Source: Odobenus rosmarus divergens (taxonomy: Eukaryota > Chordata > Mammalia > Carnivora > Odobenidae). Taken from it: a stretch of 64,000 nucleotides of DNA. Location of the stretch: NCBI RefSeq assembly GCF_000321225.1, contig NW_004450287.1:48702-112701 (forward strand), in the 5' to 3' direction. Positions 43,447-54,560 of the stretch are shown in pieces (within the stretch, counting starts at the first letter, position 1; each line of letters starts with the position of its first letter). The notes below the pieces were generated by a model. It was not told the origin of the DNA. It was given only the letters and a program-made list of their open reading frames with translations, and searched no databases. A program made the position numbers and the translations under genes.

Positions 43447-43603
43447 GGTTTTTTTTAATGTTTTATTTATTTTATTCATGAGAGTCAGAGAGAGAGAGAG
43501 AGAGGCAGAGGCAGAGGGAGAAGTGGGGCTCGATCCCAGGACCCCGGGACCATGACCTGAGCCGAAGGCAGACGCTTAACCGACTGAGCCACCCAGGCGC
43601 CCC
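43447..43603 (-). mobile_element. Can-SINE with internal deletion
   Basis: Head (complement of CGACTGAGCCACCCAGGCGCCC) and tail are present. After GGCAGAGGGAGAAG it jumps to TGGGGCTCGATCCC, omitting about 30 bp of the usual CCTGCTC..GAGCAGGGAGC body. The target duplication TCTACTGAGTTG (43435-43446 and 43604-43615) is exact. The insertion lies at the edge of a MIR. Confidence 0.96.
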
Positions 43604-43812
43604 TCTACTGAGTTGTTTTTATGTGCTGGGTAGTATACTCAATATCTCACATATATCACCTCATTCAATTTTTGCACATTTATAAGGGAAGTACTATTAC
43701 TGAGGTACAGGAGAGGAAAGAAATTCTCTGAGTGGTTGCAGTCACCCAGTTGGGGTGTTTTAAAATCTGGATTTAAAACCAGATGGTCTGACTCCTAAAA
43801 ACATATTCTTAA
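43604..43812 (-). mobile_element. MIR SINE relic
   Basis: The complement of MIR: TTATGTGCTGGGTAGTATACTC, ATATCACCTCATTC, GAAGTACTATTACTGAGG, CAGTCACCCAGTTGG and ATGGTCTGACTCC. Confidence 0.75.
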
Positions 43813-44584
43813 TTGCTCTCCTAAATTTCATGGTGTGTCGGGGGTAGCATTCCTTATCTCATCTATGTGTGAGGGCACATGGCTTTGAATCTCACTTGGT
43901 CACCTCAGGCTTTACATTTTGTGATAGTTAACAAGGGTCCATTATTACACAACTATCTCTAATTGGAGGGTGCTTCAGCTGTTCATCTGTTTAAATCCCT
44001 TTTGTCTACACTATTAAAGGAGAACATTTAGTCAGTCAATACAGCTATGCAATTGCTTTTCAATGTCACTTTAAAGAGTTAGACTTATTATAGAGGAGGA
44101 GAGTGGCAACTGAGCATCCCACTGTCATGAATCACTCAGGGTCAGAGTCAGACTGCACTGGATACCAATGGATATCTCTCAATTTAGGGCAGTGCAGTCT
44201 ACAATTGCTATTTCGGCTTATAGTCCAAACTGAGAAAGCAAATTGTACTGATCCTATTCCATGTTGTACAATGTCAAACATGACTGAGCCCTTCTCTCTG
44301 CTCTTACCTGTTTATTTTTCTCCCAACAGAGTCATTATGAAGAACAGGTTTGCATCCTTGGGCTGAGGAAGAACAATACTGGACTATTTCTGCTGGATTC
44401 AATTTTCAGGAAAAAAAATCTGGGGCATCAACAAAAATTAGCTAGTTTTGTTTACTTTTGGAGGGAGTAATACTCACATTTAATTTATTCATCTTAAAAA
44501 TCAGTCATTAAGACATTAACCAATTATAAAATAAAAAAATTAAAAACTTAATTTCCTTTTGCTTTTAAATTAATTGCAGTAACT
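43813..44584. other. Unassigned sequence
   Basis: An 87-codon open frame (44103-44366) has no recognised domain and no exon-like context. No repeat recognised. Confidence 0.4.
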
Positions 44585-44812
44585 CACAGTGGTTAAGTGT
44601 ATGAGTTCTAGTTATACAGAGCTGAGCCTATTAGCTATGTGACCTATTGCCAGTTACTTCTCTTCCCTGCGCCTATACTTTTCATCTATAAATTGGGAAT
44701 AATGACCATACCTACCTCAAAGGATTTTATGAAGATTAAATCACTATAGTGAATTTAGCAGAGCAACTAAATATTGTAAACCCTCAACATGTGTTGGCAT
44801 CATTATTACTAA
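44585..44812 (+). mobile_element. MIR SINE
   Basis: Sense MIR: CACAGTGGTTAAGTGTATGAG, TATTAGCTATGTGACC, CAGTTACTTCTC, TTTTCATCTATAAATTGGGAATAATG, CCTACCTCAAAGG and ATGAAGATTAAATCAC. Nearly full length. Confidence 0.9.
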
Positions 44813-44944
44813 AATACAGAAAGTTATATTATAGTCCACATAAGGTCAACAGCCAAACCACCACAATGTAAAATCATTTAAAACCATAAAATCATTAAAA
44901 AAACACAAAATAATGAAAACTATTTCAGCAAAACCAAAAATATT

Positions 44945-45182
44945 CTTTCTTTCTTTTCTTTTTTTAGAGAGATTTATTTGTTTATTTTAGAGAGAGAAAG
45001 AGAGTGTGTAAGAACGTGAGCACGAGTGGGGAGGAAGGGCAGAAAGAAGAGAGAAAGGATCTTAAGCGGACTCTGAGCTGAGCTCGGAGCCTGTCAATGG
45101 GCTCCATCTCATGACCCTGAGATCATGACCTGAACTGAACCAAGAGCTGGACACTCAACCGATTGAGCCACCCAGGTGCCCC
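44945..45182 (-). mobile_element. Can-SINE, older type
   Basis: T-rich tail with TTTATTTGTTTATTTTAGAGAG, the GCTCGGAGCCTGTCAATGGG body, ATCATGACCTGAACTGAACC, and the head ending ATTGAGCCACCCAGGTGCCCC. Short target duplication AATATT on both sides. Its body differs from the young copies, suggesting an older subfamily. Confidence 0.94.
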
Positions 45183-45654
45183 AATATTATTTATTTCTAA
45201 ATGTGAAAGTCTCAGGAACCTCAGAGGAGATTTAACGAAATCCTGATAAAACCAAGCGGTGGACTTGGTTGCCCTCCATCATTGACCAAATAAAATGCTT
45301 CCTGAAATTTGCCAGATAAAAAATGAACCTGAGCTTGGCTTCATACTAGGCAAGCTAAGTTAACTTAGAAATGAGTTTATAGAAAACAAATTCAATAATT
45401 GATAGATTCAATAATTTATAAGGCAACATGCCAGATCTTTGCAGGGATTTGCTTAATTTCCCACAGCTGAAGTTTTTGGAGAAGGGTTCTCAGAAAAGAA
45501 GACAAATTTGGTAAACTGTGCATAAAGAATATATTTCAGTTTTTTTGGAGTTTTTTATTGTTATCATTTCAGATTCAGTCTAGTCTCACAGTTTGCTCAT
45601 GCCTATGATATATAGTCTAAGTTGTAATAATAGCAGACATGTGCTTCCTGTCTC
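45183..45654. other. Unassigned sequence
   Basis: No recognised element. Confidence 0.4.
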
Positions 45655-46054
45655 CATCAGTTAGGATTCAACCAGAGAAGCAGAACCATTAGAAGATACA
45701 TACAGAGAAAGTTGTTGCAGTAAGTTAGCTTATGGGGCAAGTCTAGGCAATACCCATGCCTACGGGGCTAGCCACTAAGAGGAGCAGACTAGGATTCTTG
45801 GGCATATGCTGAAGCTATTGTCCCCAGGCAGAATTTTTTCTCTCAGGAAAACCTCAGCCCTGCTTTTAAAGCCTTTCAACAGATTGGATCAGGTCCAGCC
45901 AGATTATCTAGAATAATCTCCCTTACTTAAAGTCAGTTAATTATAGACTTTAATTACATCTACAAAATACCTCCAAACCAATAGCTAGAGTTATATTTGA
46001 ATACTTGAGGCCTGAAGCCTAGTCAAGTTGACACATCAAAAACACCACCACATT
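45655..46054 (-). mobile_element. ERVL (MLT2-like) LTR
   Basis: The complement of an ERVL-type LTR: CAGTTAGGATTCAACCAGAGA, GAACCATTAGAAGATACATA, CCTTTCAACAGATTGGATCAGG, TAATTACATCTACAAAATACC and CTAGTCAAGTTGACACATC. It lies downstream, in minus-strand sense, of pol remnants at 46650-48200, so it is placed as the 3' LTR of that provirus. A SINE inserted at its right end. Confidence 0.75.
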
Positions 46055-46246
46055 GGGGCACCAAGTTGGTTAGTTGGTTAAGCATCTAACTTTTTATTTC
46101 GGCTCAAGTAATGATCTCAGTGTTGTGAGATTGAGCCCTGCATCGGGCTCCACACTGGGCATGGAGGCTGCTTAAGATTCTTTCTCTCTTCCTCTCTTTG
46201 CCCCTCCCCCTTCAAAAAAGTAAAAAACAAACAACAACAACAAAAA
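46055..46246 (+). mobile_element. Can-SINE at the LTR/internal junction
   Basis: Sense SINE with diverged head (GGGGCACCAAGTTGGTTAGT), GAGATTGAGCCCTGCATCGGG, GCATGGAGGCTGCTTAAG, CCCCTCCCCCTTC and an A-rich CAACAACAACAA tail. ACCACCACAT / ATCACCACAT on the two sides look like the target duplication. Confidence 0.9.
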
Positions 46247-46255
46247 TCACCACAT

Positions 46256-48200
46256 CTATATGCATCTCCTTAACCTGTACTTAAAATCCAAATAAAGTCA
46301 ATAACAAAGTCATACTTCCACCTAACAAGATACAACTATTTTACTTAATAATGAAAAGATATTTAACCTTTTTTTTTCCTCAGAGGATACAAAGTCCTTG
46401 GGTGATATTCACTCTTATCCCTTGATATCCTGTAACTTACTGTTATATAAAGTTAACTAATAGTAACACATCTCATGTTGGATGATGAGTTAATAAGAGA
46501 AAGAAGAAACAAAAATGTTTGTTAATATATATGCAAACTAATTAAATAAAATAAGGAATACTTATAACTGTTACAGTCCTTCTTTCTGCAACTGGTCTGG
46601 TGATTATAGTTAGTATTTATAACTCCTTTTTTCCACTATCCATTCCATAGTTCCTTCGCCCTCAGCAAGCATCTCAGTTGGTCATGGTTATTTGTCTGGT
46701 GGGGTGACCTAAACTTTCATGTCTAAAGTTTGGGGCCATTAGCAGACCTACCTGAAATGCACTGTAGTTTTTCGTTTAATCACAGGACATGGGAGTACAA
46801 AAGATACCCTAAAGGATCTCCTGTATTCAAGATGTCCCCTTCCTTAGCTCCAGGTAGCAATCCAATTTCTCCCTTGATGATCAGGATCAATAACCCTAGT
46901 CAATAAGGTAAGCCCTTCTTTGCCTGTTGAGGGAGAATCATGAGAAGCCCAAAGTAGATGGTTAACAGTCCCAACATTCACTATATATTATTATGTCTCC
47001 TGATTGAAATATTTCTCTTTGGAACTAAGATTTCTAGACCATCAGAGCTTATAGTTGAGGGGACAAGGAAGCAAAAATTTTGACGGTAGATCAAAGCGGA
47101 GGTACTCTCATTTCTATCCCTTAATTTCTGGACTCATTACTCTGGGTATGGGAGAGACAGCACCATATATTGGTCACTAGTTCAGAGCATACACACCCTC
47201 CTGGAGAACGTTGCCCCAGCCTTGCAAGATACTGCTATTGAGCTGGCACTGTATCCAAATCTTCATAACACCATTCCATCATTCCATCAGGCCAGCTGCT
47301 TAAGATGATGGGGAACACATCAGGGCTAGTGAATTCAGTGAACATGAGCCCATTGCCACATTTAACTGTTGTGCAGTAAGTTGTTTGACCAAAAGCAATG
47401 CTGTGTGGAATGACATGATAGTGGATAAGACATTCTATAAGCCCACAGATGACAGTTTGATATTGCATGCAGAGAAGGCAAATCTATGCCCAGGGTAAGT
47501 GTCTATTTCAGTAAGAGTAAAGCACCTTCCATGATGGAAGCAGTCCATTGTAATCAACCTGCTATCAGGTAAATGGTCAATCATCTTGGGGAATGGTTCC
47601 ATACTGGGGATACAGCACTGGCCTCTGCTGCAGGCAGATTGGGCACTCAGTACTGGAGGTAGCCAGGCTGATCCTGGTAAATGGAAGTCCATGTTGGTGA
47701 GCCCATGCATAATCTCCATTCCTGCCACCAAAGCCACTTTGTTTATGGAACCACTGGGCACTGATAGGAATGGCTGGAGAAAAAGGTAACTGGTATCCAT
47801 GCAGTGGTCCATCCTATATGCTTGATTATTAAAATCTTTCTCTGCTAAGGTCATCCTTTGGTGAGTATTCAAATGGGACACAAATATCTTCACCTATTTT
47901 GCCCATTCATAGAGGTCCATCCACATGCCTCTTCCCTAGATCTCCTTGTTACTTTCTCCGATTATGTTCCTTCTGAGTCCTGCTGGCCTCAGCCCATTAA
48001 ATTATATAGATTCATACCGCTAAACATTTTCCTTTCCAAGAAATTAACAACCAGGTGAACTATTCCAGTTCTGTTCACTGAGAAGATTTTCCTTTAACAG
48101 TGTCTTTCAGGAATGTACCTGAAAAGTTGTGAAGCTGCACCATCATATTGGCCAAGAGTTAATAAGGCTCAATTTGTTTGGTCTATGTGAATGGATTAGA
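46256..48200 (-). mobile_element. ERVL-like endogenous retrovirus internal relic
   Basis: Minus-strand remnant of a class III (ERVL-like) provirus between its LTR (45655-46054) and about 48200. The recognisable part is pol, from the end of RNase H (about 48180-47900) into integrase (about 47900-47200). Sequence from 47200 to 46256 is presumed downstream 3' internal DNA and is not readable as protein. No gag, protease, reverse-transcriptase core or 5' LTR is seen, and no envelope. An old, inert fragment. Confidence 0.7.
47235..47893 (-). pseudogene. ERVL pol integrase relic, frameshifted
   Basis: Two overlapping open stretches in different frames (47893-47435 and 47468-47235) together resemble the end of RNase H, the zinc-binding region and part of the catalytic core of an ERVL integrase. 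At least one frameshift falls at 47435-47468. The zinc-binding His/Cys pattern is degenerate, and the segment that should carry the second catalytic Asp (just after H-S-I-A) reads F-G-Q. The C-terminal domain is not readable. Integrase normally joins proviral DNA to the host genome; this copy is dead. Confidence 0.65.
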
Positions 48201-48329
48201 AAAGATTGACTCAAATTAATCCAAACAATGCCCTACAAGTACATTTACTCCCTATATCTTATGCAGAAGTCTTCATTAGCCCTTCCCAAACCTGACAGCT
48301 CGTTGGCCTCTCCCTCCTTCTATATTTTC

Positions 48330-48745
48330 TCACATGATCATCAGCACCAAAATTCCATTTGGTTACCAAATCCAGAAACTCAGGGACAATTTTTAAGCTT
48401 GCCCTCTCCTTTAACCATTTCATCCTGCAAACTCCACCCCATGTACCTCATTTGAACAATTACCATTTTATACCCTAAATTTGTCCCCAAATACTTCTGT
48501 TGACTGTCACTATTTCATCAATTTAGTTTAGGATCTCACTGCTTTCCCCCCCGGAACTATTGTAATGTCCTTCTAATTGGTGTCCCATCTTAGTTTTGCT
48601 TTTAGCTAATTATCATCCAATGGCTGTCAAAGTGGTCTTAAGTTACATATATCAGTCACACTGTTACTCCCTATTTTAACTCCCACAGTGAATTCCTATA
48701 TTAAAAAACAAAACAAAGCAAACTTCTTGGAATAACATACAAATC
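48330..48745 (+). mobile_element. LINE-2 3' region relic
   Basis: Sense L2: CCAAATCCAGAAACTCAGGG, GGAACTATTGTAATGTCCTTCTAATTGGTGTCCC, CAAAGTGGTCTTAAG and CCACAGTGAATTCCTA, the order expected just before the L2 3' terminus. Confidence 0.6.
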
Positions 48746-48979
48746 TGAACTCATTTGAAGACTTACTTTCAAAGTTTACATGAAGAAAATGAAAAACAAA
48801 ACTAAAACAAAATGGCTCAATTACAAATAATCATTTTTCTCACTTAAAAAGAATTCAGCCCTTATCGCTTCCCTCAGTTTCATATTCTGGGGTTCTTTCT
48901 TTTTTTAAAACTTGTACTCTCTTTATATTAGTCTACATTCAGATCTTGATGCATAGGGGCATTCATGTTTCCATACATT

Positions 48980-49090
48980 TATTTTTTTTAGATTTCTTTT
49001 TAAAAAATTTATTATGTTAGTCACCATACAGTACATCATTAGTTTTTGATGTAGTGTTCCATGATTCATTGTTTGCATGTAATAACACAC
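48980..49090 (-). mobile_element. Short L1 3' end
   Basis: TTTATTATGTTAGTCACCATAC, AGTACATCATTAGTTTTTGATG and TAGTGTTCCATGATTCATTG are the complement of the carnivore L1 3' terminus. About 100 bp, strongly 5'-truncated. Confidence 0.93.
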
Positions 49091-49284
49091 AATTATTTAA
49101 ATGTGCTATTTCTACTCCACAGGATATCTTTTCTTCCATGTCCTGAGGTGATACCCAAATTATTCTTCAGTCACAGATGAATTATCAGTTCCATCATAAG
49201 TCATAAAGTTCTTTCCCAATCCCTCTAAGCAGAATAATGGGTTTGATTTTATTATTGTACTTCACCTTTTTCATAATTTTATAT

Positions 49285-49430
49285 TTCATGGCTAGAGCTA
49301 CTTCAGCAAAATGAAGTTCTTTTTATTATTATATCCTCAAAACCCAACATAGTGTCTGACTTAAATATGCTCCATAAATGTTTAGTGAGTGAGTGAATGA
49401 ATGAATCAACGAATCAATGAATGAAGTCAG
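49285..49430 (+). mobile_element. LINE-2 3' terminus with (GAAT)n end
   Basis: TATCCTCAAAACCCAACATAG, TGTCTGACTTAAATATGCTCC and ATAAATGTTTAGTGAGTGAG, then (GAAT)n-type units to 49425, the typical L2 3' end with its short tandem tail. Confidence 0.75.
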
Positions 49431-49807
49431 ATAGAATGGCAATAAATATGTACTTCAAGCAACTGATAATAGGGTCACAGCCTTAGTATATGAAGATTAT
49501 ATATAAGTATATCTGTTTTTCTTTTCCAAAATAAAAATTAGAGCAAAGTGGTATAATAATTCCAGGGGAACTGAGATATAAAGCAAGGTGTCACATTAAT
49601 GGCTGCCTCTAAACACCTTGACTTCCTGGTCTAATCATTTGATTATTTTTATTTTTCTACTTTTTAACTGTGTTATCTTTTTAGATGTAATATCTGATAT
49701 TGGTGATAGATATGTGGAGTCTGAAGCATAATCATAAAATGAATATTTCTGAACCCACCATACAACATTAGAAGTACAACACCATCAAAGAGTTTTTCTA
49801 AATATAT
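49431..49807. other. Unassigned AT-rich sequence
   Basis: No recognised element. Confidence 0.4.
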
Positions 49808-50007
49808 ATCTATGTTTTTTAAAGATTTTATTTATTTATTTGACAGAGAGAGACAGCGAGAGAGGGAACACAAGCAGGGGGAGTGGGAGAGGGAGAAACA
49901 GGCTTCCCGTGGAGAAGGGAGCCCAATGCGGGGCTCAATCCCAGGACCCTGGGATCATGACCTGAGCCGAATGCAGACGCTTAATGACTGAGCCACCCAG
50001 GCACCCC
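49808..50007 (-). mobile_element. Can-SINE with target duplication
   Basis: Poly-T tail, ATTTATTTATTTGACAGAGAG, the subtype block AGCGAGAGAGGGAACACAAG, GGGGCTCAATCCCAGGACC and head ending GAGCCACCCAGGCACCCC. Target duplication TAAATATAT on both sides (49799-49807 and 50008-50016). Confidence 0.96.
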
Positions 50008-50094
50008 TAAATATATTTTTTTAAACTTGGGAAACATAAAGCTATTCTGGGATATGCATGGTATTGCATTTCCACCCTCACTTTGTAGGTGGAT

Positions 50095-50370
50095 GTGCCC
50101 ATATCACTTATTTTGACCAGTAAAATGTGAACAAAAGTGAAGTATGATTCCTCATGGCTCTTTTTACCCACAATGATGCTCACAGAAACATCTGCTTGTT
50201 GAGATGGATCCTCTGTCAGCCCAGGTCCACAAGTGACTATCATGAGCAAATACCCTTTGCTGACCCCATTTGTACATGTAGTGAGGGTAACAAATAAATT
50301 CTCATTTAAATCATAAAATTTGGGGATATTTTTGTCACTACAGTTTAACCTAAACTTTCCTGAGTAATTC
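50095..50370 (+). mobile_element. Possible ancient LTR/DNA repeat
   Basis: TGACCAGTAAAATGTGAACAAAAGTGA and GAGGGTAACAAATAAATTCTC..AAATTTGGGGATATTTTTGTC resemble a common mammalian repeat that ends with an AATAAA followed by a GATTTGGGG block. Family name not certain; recall-based. Confidence 0.35.
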
Positions 50371-50379
50371 GTAATATGT

Positions 50380-51224
50380 GGACATAATGAAGAATTTTTT
50401 TTAATCTATGTGATATTGAAAACACCCCCTCCACGTTGTTAAAAGTTCTGCAAAAGTATTATTTCGATAATCTTCTGTTGATGTGGCATTCTTTTTAAGA
50501 AATTCCCTAATTGTGGGATATTTAGACATTTTCACATTTTGATATTTTTATGCTACTCTCCAACAAACCCCCTTAAACTTAAATCTATGCATCTCCATTT
50601 ATTTAAGATAAAGGAACAAAAGTAGAATAGCTCAAAGCTAAGAACTTATCAAAACCTTTGACACAGCTATTTTTTCCAGAAAAAAACTGATAAACTTATA
50701 ATTTCGCATGTGTACCTGAGCATACATACAGTGTCTTGTTTTTAAACATGTAAATTTGAATTATTAGTGATAGTAAATATCTTTTCCATCTGTGTGGTGG
50801 TTCTATTTTTATAAATTTGATAATTCACACACTTAACCTATTTTTCTTTTGGATTTTTCCCCCAAGTAGTTAACTAATTTTTACTTACACAAAAACTATA
50901 GTGTTACATATTATATATTTAAATATTTCCTGGTTACATGTGAATATATTTGTGTGCATATAATAAATGCATATATATGTACTCACACACCCATACATAC
51001 ATATATCTTAAATGATAAATGTTATAGATATTTCCTGTTTATCCTTTAAACATCCTTGAAGCTGTCTTTCTATGAGTCTCATGTTTTATTGCAATAGAGA
51101 GAATGTCCAAAAATGTTAAAAAGTAGCAATGTCAGACATCATATTCTGGTACCTGATTTAAAAAAAAAAAAAGTCACTTTTTAAACGAATAGTTTTGAGA
51201 GCCAGGTAGTGTTTTGAGGACCTG
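50380..51224. other. Unassigned, perhaps ancient L1 antisense
   Basis: GTGGGATATTTAGACATTTTC and the TTTTATGCTACTCTCC context faintly resemble complement L1 ORF2. Positions 50936-51005 are AT-rich with CATA units. Too diverged to call. Confidence 0.3.
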
Positions 51225-52085
51225 TGTTTGATGAAAGTCTAGCAGATAAGCTGTGTTTGGTGACCTGGGAATAAAGTAGTGAACAAGATAGACAGGCTTC
51301 CTCTTCTGTAAAGCATAATTTCTACTTAGGAAAAGACCCCCTCAACAAATAGTCAAGGAAATTGACAAGATAATTGCAGACAGTGATTGGAGGTGTGAAG
51401 AAATAAAATAAGGCTGGCACCATGAGATATAGCATGACCAAGGAGCAGTACTGTTGTTTCAGTGGTCAGGGAAGGGCTTCCTGAAGGGGCAGCATCTTAG
51501 AGGGGATAAGAAAAAGTGCTGGCCAGTAATGATCGGGAAGAACAGGAATGAAGGAATAGTAAAATCAGAAGCCCCAAGGCTCATGGTATTGGAAAAGCAA
51601 GAGGATGATTGCTGTGTCTATAATTTAGTGGATAAGGGATGGGGAAAGGGGCTGGAAAGTTTGGCTGAAGTAGGCTTGTGTAAGCTTTGCAGGCCAAGAA
51701 AAGGATCTCTAATTTTGGTTAGAGCAGATGTCAAGTTATTTGAGGGGCACCTGGGTGACTCTGTCATTAAGCGTCTGCCTTCAGCTCAGGTCATGATCCC
51801 AGCTCCTGCGATCTGATTGTTTTGCTGTTGGGGTTAGAGAAAAAGAAAAATCAAGGACAGCTGCTATGGGTTGATTCCTAGATGGATAAAGGAATAGCAT
51901 ACTGAGATGGGGAAGGTTTGAGAATGAATAGGTCTGGTTCAGTGGAGTGCAGCTGGGAAGAGTTTTGGCTCTTTTGAGGTTAAGACATCTATTTGATATC
52001 CTAGAATAGTATGGAGTACACACTTGTGTACAGAAGTCCAAACTTCAGGGGAAAATTTAGAACTGGAGAAAGAAATACTTTTACT
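51225..52085 (-). mobile_element. LINE-2 relic, interrupted by a SINE piece
   Basis: Complement of the L2 3' region and RT end: GAATAAAGTAGTGAACAAGATAG, GGTCAGGGAAGGGCTTCCTGA, GAAAGTTTGGCTGAAGTAGGC.., TTTGCAGGCCAAGAAAAGGA. Past the SINE piece come ACTGAGATGGGGAAGGTTTG and TTGAGGTTAAGACATCTATTTGATATCC. The inverse of the L2 orientation at 48330-48745. Confidence 0.75.
51744..51816 (+). mobile_element. Can-SINE, 5' end only (3'-truncated)
   Basis: GGGGCACCTGGGTGACTCTG, TTAAGCGTCTGCCTTCAGCTC, AGGTCATGATCCC and then GCTCCTGCGATCTGA, after which SINE sequence stops. The body, CT-rich stretch and A-tail are absent. L2 sequence lies on both sides. Confidence 0.9.
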
Positions 52086-52624
52086 GCCTCTTGTGTCTCA
52101 CCAGTAAGAATGAGGATAGTTATTAAGCTATTATTACATTTGCAGAAAAAATAGTTTAGGGTCATTTTGTATTTTTTTCACTAGACTGCTGAATATGAAC
52201 ATAAAATTATTTCTACATTTCTGATCTGTAGAATTTTCTTGAGAAAATGATTATGTTGGTTTTATAAGTACAAAATGAATACACAAGCACAAAGCCATAT
52301 GTCAAATAACAAATAACAGAAAATTAAGGAAGTCAATCAAAATACGTGAAAGAGCTAAATTTCTTGTTCCTAAGTAAAATACAGCATTATTCAAATTAGT
52401 GAACTAACTTACAACCTTCACTGCTAATAATATATTGAATGTAAAATGTTCACCCAAGATTCTTTAGTTTTAACTAATTTTTAAGAACATTTTCTAAGAG
52501 ATCATCCTGGCAACTGTCCTCTCTTTTATTAAATAACTCTAGCAAAAAAGTATTAATCCTTAATGAGTCCACATTTTGTCTTATCACCTTTTAAAAAACA
52601 CTCCATAACTAAGCTGTTGAAATA
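52086..52624. other. Unassigned AT-rich sequence
   Basis: No recognised element. Confidence 0.4.
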
Positions 52625-53339
52625 CATTATTCTGTTGTTAATTTTAAATGTGAGATATTTCAAACACATATACGTATAGATGATATATAATAGATACTTA
52701 GATACCTGCTACCTGGGTTAAAAAATTTGTTAACATCTTGTCTCAGATCTTTTTCACCCTAAGAAATAAAAATTTACAGGTACAATTTGTTTATATTTAT
52801 ATATAACACATGATAGATATATTTTTTGAAAATAAGATTATTTAATTATCCTAGCACAATGTATGTCTGCCACATGTCAAGTTTCTGTATATTTATGCAT
52901 CTGCATCAGTACTTCCTCCTTCTCCCCATTAGTCAATTTGTCTATTCCTTTAACAATATCATGCTCTTTAAAATGCTAAAGCATTTCATTAACTCTAGGA
53001 CAAGTATTCATTCTTTTTCTTCTTCAAAATAATCTTGTCTGTTCTTGGCCTTTAATAGCTCCATATGGACTTTAGAATCAGCTTCGGTTCCATGATGAAC
53101 CATGTCGCATTTTGATTTAAGTTAAATTTAAGTTAAAAGAATAATTTGGGAAAATTGCCACTTTTTTTTTGGTGGCAATACACTCCTCATTCACTGATAA
53201 AATATATCTCTCCATTTATTCTATGTTTTTAAATGTCTTTAAAGATCTTTCACACTTCTGTTGGATTTCCTTGGGTTTTATATTCTTTTCTTATTGTGAT
53301 ACATGCTTTATTATTGTATTTATTACATTTTACCTGTTG

Positions 53340-53529
53340 TTTTTAAAGATTTATTTATTTATTTGAGAGAGAGAGAGAGAGAGTGAGAGAGCCGGGGAGA
53401 GGGAGGGAGAAACTTAAGCAGACTTTATGCTGAGCCCGACATGGGGCTCAATCTCAAGACCCTGAGATCATGACCTGAGCTGAAACCAAGAGTTGAATGC
53501 TTAACCAACCGCACCACCCAGGTGTTCCT
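53340..53529 (-). mobile_element. Can-SINE in old L1
   Basis: Tail ATTTATTTATTTATTTGAGAG, the TTAAGCAGACTTTATGCTGAG body, ATCATGACCTGAGCTGAAACC and a diverged head ending ACCCAGGTGTTCC. Target duplication CATTTTACCTGTTG / CATTTTTACCTGTT on the two sides. Confidence 0.94.
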
Positions 53530-53628
53530 CATTTTTACCTGTTTTGACTTTGTATATTGGCATAGTGTCCAGCAATGTTGCTGAACTCTCTTAGGTTAAT
53601 AGTTCATCTGCAAAGCCACTTGGATTTT

Positions 53629-53731
53629 TTCTTTTTCTTTTTTTATTATGTTATGTCAGTCACCATACATTACATCATTAATTTTTGATGTAGTGTTCCA
53701 TGATTCATTGTTTGCGTATAACACCCAGTGT
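53629..53731 (-). mobile_element. Short L1 3' end with target duplication
   Basis: TTTTATTATGTTATGTCAGTC, ACATTACATCATTAATTTTTG, GTTCCATGATTCATTG and CGTATAACACCCAGTG: the complement of a carnivore L1 3' terminus, about 100 bp. Target duplication CACTTGGATTTT (53617-53628 and 53732-53743) is exact. Confidence 0.96.
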
Positions 53732-53929
53732 CACTTGGATTTTCTATGTACACAATCATAGGATCTCTAAATAATGAAAGTGTTCCTCTTCCTTCCAGAT
53801 CTTATCTATATGTTCTATAGTCTTGCCTTATGCATTGACCACAACTTGTAAAAGGCAAATAACAGGGGTTGGAATGAGTTTACTAACAGGGAGGCTAACA
53901 AGAGAGGAGGAAATACATGAGGACAAAAC

Positions 53930-54560
53930 TTTAGACAATGATTAATTTAGGGAGTCCAAGGATAAGCCAGAGAAGGAGGTCAAAATGCTCCGAGCAGAAA
54001 AGAAATCTGGACATGATAGTGTCCCAGAACTAGAGGAAGATTTTCAAGAAGAAAGCCGCTATAAGCAGTATCAAACGTTGCAAAGAATCCATCTGAGAAA
54101 AGCCCACTCGATTTTGTAATCCTTGCTGATCATTGAGAAACTGGTTTCAGAAGAAAGGCTGGAGTGAAGTTAGCTTCCAATAGGTGAAGTACTAAAAACA
54201 GTGATGGGTTAAAGCTGGGGAAAAAGTATTTTTTCAAACTGTTCAGGGGAAAAGAAAGAAATGAAATGAAGCAGTACCTTAAGGGTTATATGGTTGAAGA
54301 GAAATTTTCTGGCTTTAAAAAATTGTGAAGATAGAATTTATTGTAGGCAGAAAAGAAAAAGCTATTGGTGATAGAATGATTGAAAAGCAGAATCAGGTTC
54401 CAAAAGAAGATTAAGAGGGAATAAAAATAAAAGAGGAGTTAAGTCTGAAAAAAAGAAGGAAAACTTCTCTCCCAGATACTGCTATGAGAGCAAAAAGGGA
54501 GAGTAAAATTAAAGAAATAGTAAGAGAAATTGAAGAAACACATTTAAAAGGCTCAAGAAA
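53930..54560 (-). mobile_element. Possible LINE-2 RT-region relic
   Basis: AAGCCAGAGAAGGAGGTCA, GATAGTGTCCCAGAACTAGAG, ATAAGCAGTATCAAACGTTGC and GAAACTGGTTTCAGAAGAAAGGC follow the complement of the L2 RT region in order, parallel to 58040-58360. High divergence. Confidence 0.5.

Larger units (their letters stand above)
52625..53890 (-). mobile_element. Old LINE-1 relic, interrupted twice
   Basis: Complement of old L1: TGAGATATTTCAAACACATATA, GTTAACATCTTGTCTCAG, CTTGGCCTTTAATAGCTCCATATGG, TAGAATCAGCTTCGG, AGTGTCCAGCAATGTTGCTG and CACAATCATAGGATCTC. A SINE (53340-53529) and an L1 3' end (53629-53731) each inserted with a visible target duplication. Confidence 0.65.
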
